From assembly GCA_030726915.1 (NCBI GenBank), contig JANRCR010000040.1:113897-173789 (forward strand): a stretch of 59,893 nucleotides of DNA, in the 5' to 3' direction. Below the pieces are notes generated by a model that made no database searches, was not told where the DNA came from, and worked only from the letters and a program-made list of their open reading frames with translations. Below, piece by piece: positions 17,078 to 29,195 of this stretch. The DNA comes from Candidatus Nanopelagicales bacterium. Its GTDB lineage: Bacteria > Actinomycetota > Actinomycetes > S36-B12. The translations under genes were made by a program, and so were the position numbers. How positions within the stretch are numbered: the stretch's first letter is position 1; every line of letters begins with the position of its first letter.

Positions 17078-17868
17078 TCATACCTGATCCGCCTGGGCGA
17101 GCAACCGGTAGCGAACGATTCCGATGAACTCATCCGGATCCAGGCTCGCTCCCCCCACGAGACACCCATCGATATCCGGCTGGGCCATGATCCCAGCAAC
17201 ACTGGACATCTTGACGGAGCCGCCGTAGAGGATCCGTACCGATTCACCCGCGGACTCAGATCGCTGGGAGACCAGGCCGCGGATGGCCCCGCAGACCTCC
17301 TGGGCATCCTCGGGGGTCGCAACCTCCCCTGTGCCGATCGCCCAGACCGGCTCATAGGCGAACACAATCGCGCTGAGCGCCTCCGTGGACAGATCACCCA
17401 GCGCGGCCTCGACCTGGCCGAGGACGTACTCCACATGGCGCGCCTCGCGCCGGATCTCGAGTCTCTCCCCCACGCAGAGAATGGGAATCATGCTGTGGCG
17501 TTGGGCCGAGCGCACCTTGGCGGCGACAATCTCGTCCACCTCCGCGTGGTGCTCGCGGCGCTCACTGTGGCCGGCAAGGACGTAGGAACAACCGAGTTTG
17601 GCCAGCATGGATCCGGAAATCTCTCCGGTGTAGGCACCGGATTCATGGACGCTGATGTCCTGCGCGCCGTACGCGATGCGATAGCGATCCCCATCGATCA
17701 ACGTTTGGACGGACCGTAGGTCGGTGAACGGGGGCAGAACGAGGACATCCACAGCCTCAAGATCCTTGTCACTGAGTGCGAAGGCCAGTTTCTGGACGAG
17801 CGCGATGGCCTCAAAGTGATTGACATTCATCTTCCAATTGCCCGCCATGAGCGGGCGGCGAGGCTCTG

Positions 17869-17872
<4 letters not shown>
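17078..17872 (-). CDS. tpiA: Triosephosphate isomerase
   Basis: Interconverts dihydroxyacetone phosphate and glyceraldehyde-3-phosphate. The 264-residue TIM barrel shows Asn12 and Lys14 (GNWKMN), the electrophile His102 (AGHSERRE) and the catalytic base Glu174 ([12 protein letters not shown]). The phosphate-binding loop is ILYGGSVK. The ATG overlaps the pgk stop by 4 bases. Confidence 0.97.
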
Positions 17873-20294
<2,422 letters not shown>

Positions 20295-21398
20295 TCATGA
20301 GCCGGGCTGGTCGACATCGCGGTCGACAGTCGGGGATGCCTCGGCCACGTTCTCTGCGGCCACCGATGGCCCAGCGGCATCCAGGACCGCTTCCATCTCC
20401 GCATGCAGGTCGGCCTCGAGCGCATCGATATCAGCCTCGGCCAGTGCCGCGTCCGTCCCCGGTATCCCCAACTCCAACGCGCGCTTATCGGCCGTGGCCA
20501 GCAGCCGGCGGATCCGTCCGGCAACGGCATCCTTCGTCATCGGAGGATCCGCGAGGGCACCCAACTCCTCAAGACTGGCCTGTCTATGTTCTAGTCGCAG
20601 ACGGCCCGCTTCGGCCAAGTGGTCGGGCACCTCATCCCCCAGGATGTCCATGGCCCGGCGTACGCGGGCCCCCGCTGCTACAGCGGCCCTCGCCGATCGA
20701 CGCAGATTGGCATCGTCAAAGTTCGCTAGGCGGTTTGCGGTGGCACGCACTTCGCGTCGCATCCTGCGCTCTTCCCACACGAGGACGGACGCATGGGCGC
20801 CCATGCGCGTCAGCATGGCCCCGATTGCGTCTCCGTCTCGAATAACCACACGGTCAACACCGCGCACTTCACGTGATTTTGCCGGTATGCCGAGGCGACG
20901 CGCAGCACCCACCAGCGCCAGCGCAGCCTCCGGTCCGGGGCAGGTCACCTCGAGCGCCGCCGACCGGCCCGGCTCCGTCAGCGACCCGTGCGCAAGAAAA
21001 GCACCACGCCATGCAGACTCGGCATCGCAGACTCCCCCGGTCACCACTGCGGGCGGCAGACCTCGAACGGGACGACCTGATCCGTCAACGAGCCCCGTCT
21101 GCCGCGCAAGGTGATCACCCCCCGCGACAACGCGGACGACGTAACGTTGCGCCTTGCGCAGGCCACCCGCCTGGACGATGGCGATCTCACTGTCCTGGTT
21201 GAAGATCTCTGTCAGGTCCTTGCGCAACCGACGAGCTGTGGACCCGGCATCCAGATCCGCTTCAACAACGATCCGTCCGGCCACGAGGTGGAGCCCACTG
21301 GCGAAGCGCAGTAGGGATGACACCTCGGATTTGCGGCAGCACGTCTTTTGAATCGGAAGCCGGCTGAGCTCATCCTTCACCTCTGCCGTCATTGCCAC
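20295..21398 (-). CDS. whiA: WhiA sporulation/cell-division regulator
   Basis: DNA-binding protein with a degenerate LAGLIDADG-homing-endonuclease-like N-terminal domain ([29 protein letters not shown]) and a C-terminal helix-turn-helix ([22 protein letters not shown]). It is 367 residues; the family is often near 325. The difference is mostly an acidic, Ala-rich tail of about 50 residues after the HTH ([18 protein letters not shown]). It is in the classic order uvrC-rapZ-yvcK-whiA-gap. The GTG at 21398 has a candidate -10 six bases ahead; ATG at 21392 is an alternative start. Confidence 0.95.
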   Translation of the reverse strand: MAMTAEVKDELSRLPIQKTCCRKSEVSSLLRFASGLHLVAGRIVVEADLDAGSTARRLRKDLTEIFNQDSEIAIVQAGGLRKAQRYVVRVVAGGDHLARQTGLVDGSGRPVRGLPPAVVTGGVCDAESAWRGAFLAHGSLTEPGRSAALEVTCPGPEAALALVGAARRLGIPAKSREVRGVDRVVIRDGDAIGAMLTRMGAHASVLVWEERRMRREVRATANRLANFDDANLRRSARAAVAAGARVRRAMDILGDEVPDHLAEAGRLRLEHRQASLEELGALADPPMTKDAVAGRIRRLLATADKRALELGIPGTDAALAEADIDALEADLHAEMEAVLDAAGPSVAAENVAEASPTVDRDVDQPGS

Positions 21399-21404
21399 GC
21401 CGAC

Positions 21405-21410
21405 ATACTG
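21405..21410 (-). promoter_or_regulatory. Candidate -10 of whiA, leaderless
   Basis: CAGTAT, six bases (gtcggc), then the whiA GTG at 21398. It lies in the 41-base gap after yvcK and would allow whiA-gap-pgk-tpiA to be transcribed apart from uvrC-rapZ-yvcK. The hexamer fits the consensus only partly. Confidence 0.4.
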
Positions 21411-21439
21411 TCACGCGGAGGGGCCCGGGCAAGCACTCC

Positions 21440-22363
21440 CTATCCGGGATACCCCCCGATGTCGCGATCTAGGGCGTCCGCCAGCAAGGACGGGTCGTGG
21501 ATTCCCGGCCCGGCCAGAATCGGTGCGATATGAACGTCGGCGCCCAGCCGCCGGGCGGCTGTCCGCAGTGCTAATTGATCGTCAACGGAGGCGGGGTCCG
21601 CAAGCACGACATCACAGTGAACCTCCGGGAACAACTCAGCCCATGCCTGGAGATGGCGTTCGGCTGTGAAACCTTCGGTCTCCCCCGATTGCGCCCCTGC
21701 ATTGAGCACAAGTATGCGCCGGGCGGACGATGCGCTGAGGGCCTCGGCAATCTGTGGGACACACAGATGCGCGAGCACACTCGTGAACCACGATCCGGGC
21801 CCCAGCACCACGTGCGTCGCGCGGTCCACGGCGCGAACGGCCTCGGGGCAGATCAGGGGCTGGGCAGGGGCGAGACGAAGCCCCGTAATGCGTCCGGTCA
21901 CCGTGGTGATCTCGGCCTGCCCGATCACCTCGCGCTCCGTGCCACTCACATCCACAACGTCGGCGATCACATCGACGGGCTCCAGACAGTTCGGCAGGAC
22001 GCGCCCCCTGGCACCGAGGATGGCCGCGAGTCGATCAAGACCGGCAACGATATCGCCCGTCTCGTCCCACAGCGCCACCAAAAGCAGATTGCCGAGCGCG
22101 TGCCCATGAACATCACTCGTCCCGCCGAAGCGATGCTGCAATACCCTCCGCCACAGGCCTTCATCGGCCAATGCGGCGATAGCCATGCGCAAATCTCCCG
22201 GCGGGAGAACGCCCAGGTCAGCCCTCAATCGACCGCTGGAGCCACCGTCATCCCCGGTGCCGACAACCGCGGTCGGCTCGAGGTTCAGTTGACGCAGGGC
22301 CTGGAGGGTTACCGATAGGCCGTGCCCTCCACCCAGGGCGACGACACGTCGGTCCACGCTCAC
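21440..22363 (-). CDS. yvcK: YvcK/CofD-like protein
   Basis: Gluconeogenesis/cell-envelope factor of the CofD-like fold that binds UDP-sugars in Bacillus. The 307 residues contain VVALGGGHGLSVTLQAL, VGTGDDGGSSGRLR and PPGDLRMAIAALAD, the family signature. The start is the GTG at 22363, which overlaps the rapZ stop (GTGA); the longer frame to 22471 lies inside rapZ. The link to UDP-sugar use and cell wall is from the family; no local evidence adds to it. Confidence 0.94.
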   Translation of the reverse strand: MSVDRRVVALGGGHGLSVTLQALRQLNLEPTAVVGTGDDGGSSGRLRADLGVLPPGDLRMAIAALADEGLWRRVLQHRFGGTSDVHGHALGNLLLVALWDETGDIVAGLDRLAAILGARGRVLPNCLEPVDVIADVVDVSGTEREVIGQAEITTVTGRITGLRLAPAQPLICPEAVRAVDRATHVVLGPGSWFTSVLAHLCVPQIAEALSASSARRILVLNAGAQSGETEGFTAERHLQAWAELFPEVHCDVVLADPASVDDQLALRTAARRLGADVHIAPILAGPGIHDPSLLADALDRDIGGYPG

Positions 22364-23220
22364 TCCCGGCCAAGATCCCGGTGGACAACCAGGGACTCCA
22401 CGCCCTGGCGCACGAGGCGAGCGGCTAGGTCTTCGGCAAGCGCGACGCTGCGATGTTTGCCACCGGTGCAACCCACGGCAACGGTCACATAGCGCTTACC
22501 TTCGCGCAGGTAGCCCTCCGCCATCAAATCCAGCAGACCCGTGGCCCTGTCGAGGAAGTCGCGGGCGGCTGGAAGCTCCACAACGAAATCATGCACAGGT
22601 GCATCCAGACCCGACAGGTCCCGCAAATGGTCGACCCAATGCGGATTGGGAAGGAAGCGTGCGTCGAGTACGACATCCGCGTCTACCGGGATGCCGTACT
22701 TGAAGCCGAAGGACAACACGGACGCGCGCAGCGCAGCCGGCTCGAGCCCAAAGGCAGCCTCCACCTTGTGCCGCAGGTCGTGGACGTTGAGCTGGCCTGT
22801 GTCAATCACAAGGTCGGCCTCCGCACGCAGATCAGCCAGCGCAACTCTCTCGCGACGGAGCCCGTCGACAAGGCGCTCGCCCTGCTGGAGGGGATGCGGT
22901 CGACGATTGCTCTCGAAACGTCGCACGAGGGCCTCATCGGAGGCTTCCAGGAAGAGGATTCGTACATCAACGTCATCAGATCGAAGACGTGCCAGGGCAC
23001 GCTCGGTGTCATCAAAGAACCGTCCACCCCGCACATCAACAACAACCGCAAGGCGCCCCACACCAGAATCGTCGCTGAGCGCCCGGACTGTCTCGGGAAT
23101 GAGGCCGGGAAGCAGATTGTCCACCACGAACCACCCCTGGTCCTCCAGAGCCCGAGCAGCAGTGGATCGGCCAGCTCCGCTCATCCCGGTCACCAGGACG
23201 ACCTCATCAACACCACTCAC
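22360..23220 (-). CDS. rapZ: RapZ/YvcJ nucleotide-binding protein
   Basis: P-loop protein of the RapZ family, 286 residues. The P-loop is VTGMSGAGRSTAA (residues 10-22), followed by the conserved VVDNLLPGLI, and the C-terminal domain holds VGCTGGKHRSVALAE. In Gram-negatives RapZ controls GlmZ RNA; in actinobacteria the role is unclear. GTG start overlaps the uvrC stop, and the stop overlaps yvcK. Confidence 0.95.
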   Translation of the reverse strand: MSGVDEVVLVTGMSGAGRSTAARALEDQGWFVVDNLLPGLIPETVRALSDDSGVGRLAVVVDVRGGRFFDDTERALARLRSDDVDVRILFLEASDEALVRRFESNRRPHPLQQGERLVDGLRRERVALADLRAEADLVIDTGQLNVHDLRHKVEAAFGLEPAALRASVLSFGFKYGIPVDADVVLDARFLPNPHWVDHLRDLSGLDAPVHDFVVELPAARDFLDRATGLLDLMAEGYLREGKRYVTVAVGCTGGKHRSVALAEDLAARLVRQGVESLVVHRDLGRE

Positions 23221-25097
23221 GACGGCACCTCCGATGACAGCATCTCACTCACCGCGTCGTCAGTCCCCACAGCAAGGGCCGCGCTGATGCGAGCAGCAAG
23301 ATTCGGGCCGATGCCATCCACGGTTGCCAATTCGTCGATCCCCGCTGCGCGCACCCCAGCAATCGAGCCGAATGCTTTCAGGAGGGACTTAGCGCGGGCA
23401 GGGCCGAGGCCCGGAACATCCAACAGCGCGGAGCGATTCACACGGGACCGCCGGCGTCGCTGGAATTGAATGGCAACGCGGTGCGCCTCATCCCTCATGC
23501 GCTGAAGGAGATAGAGCGCGTCGCTGCTGCGGGGCAGGATGATCGGATCGTCGGAGTCAGCCAGCCACACCTCTTCCAGCCGTTTGGCCAACCCGACAAC
23601 CGTCACGCCCACCACCTCACGCTCCCGCAGCGCCCGTGCCGCAGCGCGTACCTGCGGGAGACCTCCGTCAATGACGAGAAGTTGGGGCGGATAGGCAAAG
23701 GTTCGTCGCCTGTCGGCAACCTCGGCTGTCGGGACGGGCCGAAATCGACGACTCACCACCTCATTCACCGCGGATGTGTCATCTCGGGAGCCCTCGGCAG
23801 AGATGGCAAACGTGCGGGACTCTCGCGGCCGAGGAGCTCCATCCTCAAAAACCACGAGTGACCCCACGACCCCCGAGCCCCCCAGATGAGATACGTCGAT
23901 GGTCTCGATGCGCAGGGGCGCCTCGGCAAGCCCCAGCTCTGCCTGCAGTTGCGTCAGGGCCAGGCTTCGGGCGGTCAAGTCACCCGATCTGCGGGCCTTA
24001 TGCAGCGCAAGGCGCTGTTCGGCATTGGCCGTGGCCGTGGCCAGAAGATCCCGCTTGGCACCCCTGCTGGGGACTCGGACATCAACACGCGCGCCTCGCC
24101 GCCACGCCAGCCAATCAACAACATCGCTCGGCGGCGCGAACGACGCCAGCACTAACGGGGGGCACTCCCCTGTCTCCTCGACCAGGGATATCAGCAGTCG
24201 CCCCAGGAGATGGCCCTCATCCGAGTCATCCACTCGCTCAACAACATAACTGCGCTGGCCCCGTATCCGCCCCTCACGGACATGAAAGACCTCAAATCCC
24301 GCTTCCAGATCATCCACCACGCAGCCGATGACGTCAGCATCGACGGATTCGTCGAAGACGACGGAGTTCCGCTCCAGCGCCCGATGCAAGGCACCCAGAT
24401 CATCTCGACGGCGGGCGGCACGCTCGTAGTCCAGTGATTGGGCCGCCTCTGCCATCTCGTCGGACAGTCGACGCTGAAAGTCGCGTGCCCGACCGCCGAG
24501 GAAGGAACATAGATCCTCCGCAATCTGGCGATGCTCAACCTCATCGACCCGACCGACACACGGTGCGGAGCATTTATCGATGTCGGCCAGGAGACATGGC
24601 CGCCCAGACCGACGAGCCCGATCAAAAACTCCACGGCTGCACGTGCGCACGGGAAAGACGCGCAGGAGGGCATCGAGGCTGCCCCGAATCGCCCAGGCGT
24701 GCGCGTACGGCCCGAAGTAGCGACTCCCCGCCCGCTTGGCGCCGCGGGCGACGAGTGCGCGGGGAAACTCCTCACCCAGCGTTACCACCAGATAGGGGAA
24801 TGACTTGTCATCTCGGTAGCGCACGTTGAATCGCGGATCGAACTCCTTGATCCAGGCGAACTCGAGCTGGAGAGCCTCGATCTCATTGCCCACCACGGTC
24901 CAGTCGACAGCAGCCGCCGTCAGCATCAAGGAGCGCGTGCGCGGGTGGAGCGCATCAAGGTCGGCAAAATAGGAACTCAGACGCGAACGCAGAGACTTTG
25001 CCTTGCCGACGTAGATCACGCGACCCTCTGCGTCGCGGAAGCGATACACGCCAGGTGTGTCCGGAACACCGCCCGGTCGAGCAAGTCGAGCGGCCAC
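23217..25097 (-). CDS. uvrC: UvrC excinuclease subunit
   Basis: Makes the two incisions in nucleotide excision repair; 626 residues. The GIY-YIG nuclease domain is at the N-terminus (GVYRFRD, VIYVGKAKSLRSRL). A cysteine pair (DKCSAPCVG) follows at about residue 175, then a UVR coiled-coil motif (LDYERAARRRDDL). The RNase H-like second nuclease domain has IETIDVSHLGGSGVVGS and LLVIDGGLPQV. Two helix-hairpin-helix motifs close the protein (LLDVPGLGPARAKSLLKAFG). GTG start at 25097, 13 bases after the Rieske gene. Confidence 0.97.
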   Translation of the reverse strand: MAARLARPGGVPDTPGVYRFRDAEGRVIYVGKAKSLRSRLSSYFADLDALHPRTRSLMLTAAAVDWTVVGNEIEALQLEFAWIKEFDPRFNVRYRDDKSFPYLVVTLGEEFPRALVARGAKRAGSRYFGPYAHAWAIRGSLDALLRVFPVRTCSRGVFDRARRSGRPCLLADIDKCSAPCVGRVDEVEHRQIAEDLCSFLGGRARDFQRRLSDEMAEAAQSLDYERAARRRDDLGALHRALERNSVVFDESVDADVIGCVVDDLEAGFEVFHVREGRIRGQRSYVVERVDDSDEGHLLGRLLISLVEETGECPPLVLASFAPPSDVVDWLAWRRGARVDVRVPSRGAKRDLLATATANAEQRLALHKARRSGDLTARSLALTQLQAELGLAEAPLRIETIDVSHLGGSGVVGSLVVFEDGAPRPRESRTFAISAEGSRDDTSAVNEVVSRRFRPVPTAEVADRRRTFAYPPQLLVIDGGLPQVRAAARALREREVVGVTVVGLAKRLEEVWLADSDDPIILPRSSDALYLLQRMRDEAHRVAIQFQRRRRSRVNRSALLDVPGLGPARAKSLLKAFGSIAGVRAAGIDELATVDGIGPNLAARISAALAVGTDDAVSEMLSSEVPS

Positions 25098-25110
25098 GAC
25101 GTGCGAGGTA

Positions 25111-25560
25111 CTAGCCGAGGACGACGTCGTTATCGACGACGCTCACCGAGACCGGCGCGAGTCCTGTGGTCGCAGGACCCGTTATGACAGCACCGTCCTC
25201 GGCGCTAAACAAGGAGCCGTGACAGGGGCAGAGGATCTCGTTGTTCGTCACCGAGCTCACCAGGCACCCCTGGTGCGGACATACCGCCGTGAAAGCGCGA
25301 ATATCGCCCTGAACCGGCTGCGTGACGACAACCTTCGGACCGTCGAAAACCACACCCGACCCGACCGTGACCTGGTCCACCGGGCCCAGGACCTCCCCCG
25401 CCGGTGCGTCCGACGGTCCAGAGTCCGTCGGCGCCTGCGAGGGGTCAGCGGCGGTGGATGCGGCATCACTGCCACCCCCACCGCAGGCGGCAAGGGCTGC
25501 GGCGGCTCCCAGAGCCCCACCCGTCACCAGGATTGTGCGTCGAGGCAGAGACGTTGTCAT
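25111..25560 (-). CDS. Exported Rieske [2Fe-2S] lipoprotein
   Basis: A 149-residue protein with a twin-arginine-like signal (PRRTILVTGG) and a lipobox (LAACG, Cys26). A low-complexity Ala/Ser/Pro linker follows, then a Rieske domain with boxes CPHQGC (Cys94, His96, Cys99) and CPCHGS (Cys111, Cys113, His114). It is therefore expected to be folded with its cluster in the cytoplasm, exported by Tat and anchored outside. It has no cytochrome partner nearby and sits between uvrA and uvrC. The function is unknown; such solitary Rieske lipoproteins are frequent in actinobacteria. It has its own leaderless promoter. Confidence 0.92.
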   Translation of the reverse strand: MTTSLPRRTILVTGGALGAAAALAACGGGGSDAASTAADPSQAPTDSGPSDAPAGEVLGPVDQVTVGSGVVFDGPKVVVTQPVQGDIRAFTAVCPHQGCLVSSVTNNEILCPCHGSLFSAEDGAVITGPATTGLAPVSVSVVDNDVVLG

Positions 25561-25566
25561 GGGGAT

Positions 25567-25572
25567 ACCCTA
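25567..25572 (-). promoter_or_regulatory. -10 of the Rieske-uvrC operon, built on the uvrA stop codon
   Basis: TAGGGT, then atcccc (6 bases), then the ATG at 25560. The first three bases of the hexamer are the uvrA TAG stop codon. This gives the Rieske gene, and probably uvrC and those after it, a promoter independent of uvrA. Confidence 0.68.
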
Positions 25573-28479
25573 CGACGCGCGCGGACCGCGAGCACGTCGA
25601 CTTGGCCGTCGGGTGGGGGCTGATGGGGCCGATGGGGCTGCACCCTCCAGGTGGAACCGCAGGAACTGCCCCGTGTGACTGTCGGGGTCAGCGGCCACCT
25701 CCTCCGGCGTCCCCTCGGCCACGACGCTCCCCCCACCGGAACCCCCCTCCGGACCCATATCGATGATCCAGTCTGCGGACTTGATCACGTCGAGATTGTG
25801 CTCAATCACGATGACGCTGTTGCCCTTGTCCACCAGACTGTGCAGGACGCCGAGGAGTTTTCGTATGTCTTCGAAGTGAAGTCCCGTGGTGGGCTCATCA
25901 AGGACATAGACCGTGCGTCCGGTCGAGCGCTTCTGCAATTCAGCGGCGAGTTTGACCCTCTGCGCCTCCCCACCCGACAACGTCGGTGCCGACTGCCCCA
26001 TACGCACATATCCGAGCCCGACCTCAACAAGAGTGCGTAGATGCCGCGCTATCGGAGGGACCGCGGCAAAGAACTCCAACGCCTCCTCAATCGGCATGTC
26101 CAGGACATCCGCAATGCTCTTCCCCTTGAAGTGGACCTCCAATGTCTCGCGGTTGTAACGCGCACCGTGACACTCCTCGCAGGGCACGTACACATCCGGA
26201 AGGAAGTTCATCTCGATCCGCAGTGTCCCGTCACCCGAGCAGGCTTCACAGCGCCCACCCTTGACGTTGAAGGAAAAACGACCCTGGAGATACCCGCGCA
26301 TCTTGGCTTCAGGAGTCTCGGCAAAGAGCTTGCGGATATGGTCGAAGACGCCTGTGTAGGTGGCCGGATTGCTGCGCGGAGTGCGGCCGATCGGACTCTG
26401 ATCGACATGGACAACCTTGTCCACCAGATCCAGTCCGGTCACCCGCTTATGCCGACCCGGGACCACCCGAGCGCCATTGAGTTCACGCGCGAGGGCCGCA
26501 TAGAGAACATCGTTGACCAGTGTGGACTTCCCCGATCCGCTGACACCCGTCACCGCCACCAGGCACCCGAGCGGGAAGGTCACGGAAACACCCTGCAGAT
26601 TGTGCTCCGAGGCTCCTTGCACGCCGAGGACGCGTTTGGGGTCCACCGGGCGCCTCACGAGAGGTGCCTCAATGGCCAGTCGTCCGGAGAGATAGGCCCC
26701 GGTCAGGGAGTCTGGTGATGCGAGTAGGTCGGACACGGGACCGCTCACAACGATGCGTCCGCCATGCTCGCCAGCTCCCGGGCCGATATCGACCACCCAG
26801 TCGGCCACGCGAATGGTCTCCTCATCGTGTTCCACCACGATCAAGGTGTTCCCCAGGTCGCGCAGGCGCACGAGCGTCTCAATGAGTCGCTGATTGTCAC
26901 GTTGGTGCAGGCCGATACTCGGCTCATCGAGGACATAGAGCACCCCCACAAGGCCGGATCCAATCTGGGTGGCCAGCCGAATGCGCTGAGCCTCACCGCC
27001 CGCGAGTGTGCCAGCGGGCCGATCGAGCGACAGGTAGTGAAGGCCGACATCGGTGAGGAATCGCAGCCGCTCGTTGACCTCCTTCAGGACACGTTCAGCA
27101 ATCGCTGCATCACGACCATCAAGGTCAATGCTGAGCAGGAACGCTGCAGCCTCACCAATGGGCAGCCCCGCAATCTGGGCAATGGATCGCCCCCCCACGG
27201 TGACCGCGAGGCTGACCGGCTTGAGTCGGGCTCCTCCGCAGGACTCACAGGGCACTTCGCGCATGTATCCCGCGAAGCGATCGCGGCTCGTATCGGTCTC
27301 GGCCTCCGAGTGCCGGCGCTCCACATACGGCACCACTCCCTCGAAGGTCGTGAAGTAGCTGCGCTGGCGTCCATAGCGGTTCCGGTAGCGCACATGGATC
27401 TCCGTGGGATGACCGTGCAGCAGGGACTTGCGAGTCTTCGCGGGGAGTTTGGACCACGGAGTGGACGTATCGAAACCCATATCCTGAGCCAGTGCCTCCA
27501 CGAGGCGCTGGAAGTAGTCCGTGACGTGGCCACCGGACCAGGGGGCGAGGGCCCCCTCATCCAGGCTCAGGTCGGGATCCGGGACGACAAGGTCCGGGTC
27601 CACCTCCATACGTGTGCCCAGCCCGCTGCAATCCGGGCAGGCACCGAAGGGTGAATTAAACGAGAAGGACCGTGGCTCCAACTCCTCAAATGACAGGCCA
27701 TCGACGAGACAGGCAAGGTGTTCGCTATAGGTGCGCTCGCGTCCGGGGTCATCCTCCGGCAGGTCGACCAGATCGGCAATGACAAGCCCACCGGACAGTC
27801 GAAGTGCCGTCTCGACGGAGTCGCCAATGCGACGGCGTGCCGATGCCTTCGCGACAGCACGATCCACGACAACGTCGACCGTGTGCTTCTCCTGCTTCTT
27901 AAGTTTGGGGACCTCCTCGAGGGGATAAACCACACCGTCCACACGTACTCGTGCGTATCCCTGAGACTGCAACTGACGGAAGAGTTCCGCGTACTCTCCT
28001 TTGCGCTCACGGATGACGGGGCTCAGGATCTGGAAGCGGGTGCCCTCCGGCAAGTCCAGGAGCCGGTCGACAATCTGTCCCGGTGTTTGGCGAGCGATGG
28101 GTTGCCCACACTCCGGACAGTGCGGCTTGCCGATGCGGGCAAAGAGGAGGCGGAGGTAGTCATAGACCTCCGTGATCGTGCCTACCGTCGAGCGAGGATT
28201 GCGAGACGTTGACTTCTGATCAATGGACACTGCAGGGGAGAGTCCCTCGATGAAGTCAACGTCCGGCTTGTCCATCTGTCCGAGGAACTGACGCGCGTAC
28301 GCCGAAAGGCTCTCGACGTAGCGGCGCTGCCCCTCGGCAAAGATCGTGTCGAAGGCCAGGCTGGACTTGCCCGACCCCGACAATCCCGTGAACACAATGA
28401 GGGCATCGCGAGGCAGGTCAAGGGAGACATCCTTGAGATTGTGCTCTCGCGCCCCGCGCACGATGAGACGGTCCGACAC
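25570..28479 (-). CDS. uvrA: UvrA excinuclease ATPase subunit
   Basis: Damage-recognition ATPase of nucleotide excision repair, 969 residues with two ABC modules. Module 1 has [12 protein letters not shown] and module 2 [12 protein letters not shown]; both have signature loops ([11 protein letters not shown] and [11 protein letters not shown]). Zinc-binding cysteines appear in [16 protein letters not shown], and the essential C-terminal finger CEACSGDG to [10 protein letters not shown] place the start at the GTG at 28479 ([14 protein letters not shown]), because a -10 (TAGCCT) sits exactly 6 bases upstream. An in-frame GTG two codons earlier (28485) would fall within that spacer. No LexA box was seen. 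Confidence 0.96.
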   Translation of the reverse strand: MSDRLIVRGAREHNLKDVSLDLPRDALIVFTGLSGSGKSSLAFDTIFAEGQRRYVESLSAYARQFLGQMDKPDVDFIEGLSPAVSIDQKSTSRNPRSTVGTITEVYDYLRLLFARIGKPHCPECGQPIARQTPGQIVDRLLDLPEGTRFQILSPVIRERKGEYAELFRQLQSQGYARVRVDGVVYPLEEVPKLKKQEKHTVDVVVDRAVAKASARRRIGDSVETALRLSGGLVIADLVDLPEDDPGRERTYSEHLACLVDGLSFEELEPRSFSFNSPFGACPDCSGLGTRMEVDPDLVVPDPDLSLDEGALAPWSGGHVTDYFQRLVEALAQDMGFDTSTPWSKLPAKTRKSLLHGHPTEIHVRYRNRYGRQRSYFTTFEGVVPYVERRHSEAETDTSRDRFAGYMREVPCESCGGARLKPVSLAVTVGGRSIAQIAGLPIGEAAAFLLSIDLDGRDAAIAERVLKEVNERLRFLTDVGLHYLSLDRPAGTLAGGEAQRIRLATQIGSGLVGVLYVLDEPSIGLHQRDNQRLIETLVRLRDLGNTLIVVEHDEETIRVADWVVDIGPGAGEHGGRIVVSGPVSDLLASPDSLTGAYLSGRLAIEAPLVRRPVDPKRVLGVQGASEHNLQGVSVTFPLGCLVAVTGVSGSGKSTLVNDVLYAALARELNGARVVPGRHKRVTGLDLVDKVVHVDQSPIGRTPRSNPATYTGVFDHIRKLFAETPEAKMRGYLQGRFSFNVKGGRCEACSGDGTLRIEMNFLPDVYVPCEECHGARYNRETLEVHFKGKSIADVLDMPIEEALEFFAAVPPIARHLRTLVEVGLGYVRMGQSAPTLSGGEAQRVKLAAELQKRSTGRTVYVLDEPTTGLHFEDIRKLLGVLHSLVDKGNSVIVIEHNLDVIKSADWIIDMGPEGGSGGGSVVAEGTPEEVAADPDSHTGQFLRFHLEGAAPSAPSAPTRRPSRRARGPRAS

Positions 28480-28510
28480 CCGCACAGGCTAGCCGTAGGC
28501 TGTGCGGGTG
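28477..28510. promoter_or_regulatory. Mirror-image leaderless promoters of uvrA and the MBL gene
   Basis: The arms CACCCGCACAG (28477-28487) and CTGTGCGGGTG (28500-28510) are perfect inverted copies around 12 bases. Each side contains a -10 (minus: TAGCCT at 28491-28486; plus: TAGGCT at 28496-28501), then gtgcgg, then the GTG start of the gene on that side. The start codons are only 28 bases apart, so both mRNAs must be leaderless and the two polymerase sites overlap. Confidence 0.7.
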
Positions 28511-29161
28511 ACCTACACGGGAGATGTACACGTCGGTGGACCAGCGGATGTCCGGGAGTTGCCCGGACTGGTGCTCTCCAAAATTGCCGTCGGCCCCTAT
28601 GACAATAACGCCTACCTGCTGCGTTGCAGGGCCACCGGCGAGCAGATTCTCATCGATGCTGCGGCGGACGCCGACGTACTCCTTGACCTGATCGGCGCCG
28701 ATGGCATTGAGGCCGTGATCACGACGCACAGTCATGGTGATCACTGGCAGGCGCTCGGAGCCGTGGTGGCAGCGACAGGCGCCACGACCATGGCGGGGCG
28801 ATATGACGCGGATGACATTCCCGTCGCCACCGACGTTGTCATCGATGACGGTGACGTGATCGTGTGTGGCGCACTCAGCCTGAAAGCTATTCACCTCGTC
28901 GGACACACTCCGGGCTCTATCGCCCTGCTGTACGACGACCCCGAAGGTCAACCGCACCTCTTCACGGGCGACTGCCTCTTCCCGGGGGGTGTGGGCAAGA
29001 CGGCGGGGCCCGAGGACTTCGCGAGCCTGTACGGCGGTGTGGTGGCCAAGGTCTTCGACGTCCTGCCCGACGAAACATGGGTTTACCCGGGGCACGGCAA
29101 TGACACCACCGTCGGTCGTGAGCGCGGAGCGCTCGACGAATGGGCCGCGCGCGGCTGGTAG
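28508..29161 (+). CDS. MBL-fold metallo-hydrolase (glyoxalase II-like)
   Basis: A 217-residue cytoplasmic metallo-beta-lactamase-fold enzyme. Metal ligands are visible in THSHGDHW, in VGHTPGSI and in FTGDCLFPGG, and a final PGHGND motif closes the site. The layout matches the glyoxalase II/YcbL group, which hydrolyses thioesters, but the exact substrate cannot be read. Start chosen at the GTG at 28508, 6 bases after TAGGCT; GTG at 28502 is in frame too. It is divergent from uvrA and convergent with the GNAT gene. Confidence 0.9.
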   Translation: MTYTGDVHVGGPADVRELPGLVLSKIAVGPYDNNAYLLRCRATGEQILIDAAADADVLLDLIGADGIEAVITTHSHGDHWQALGAVVAATGATTMAGRYDADDIPVATDVVIDDGDVIVCGALSLKAIHLVGHTPGSIALLYDDPEGQPHLFTGDCLFPGGVGKTAGPEDFASLYGGVVAKVFDVLPDETWVYPGHGNDTTVGRERGALDEWAARGW

Positions 29162-29195
29162 CCCAAGTTCGTCGAGTGGCGAGTTATGGAGCCAC

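Noticed and set aside
26764-27654. Plus-strand frame of 296 codons opposite uvrA
   Set aside because: Antisense to conserved uvrA; open only because of codon bias.
28441-28520. LexA (SOS) operator at uvrA
   Set aside because: No GAAC-N4-GTTC type box is visible; the repeat present has different bases.
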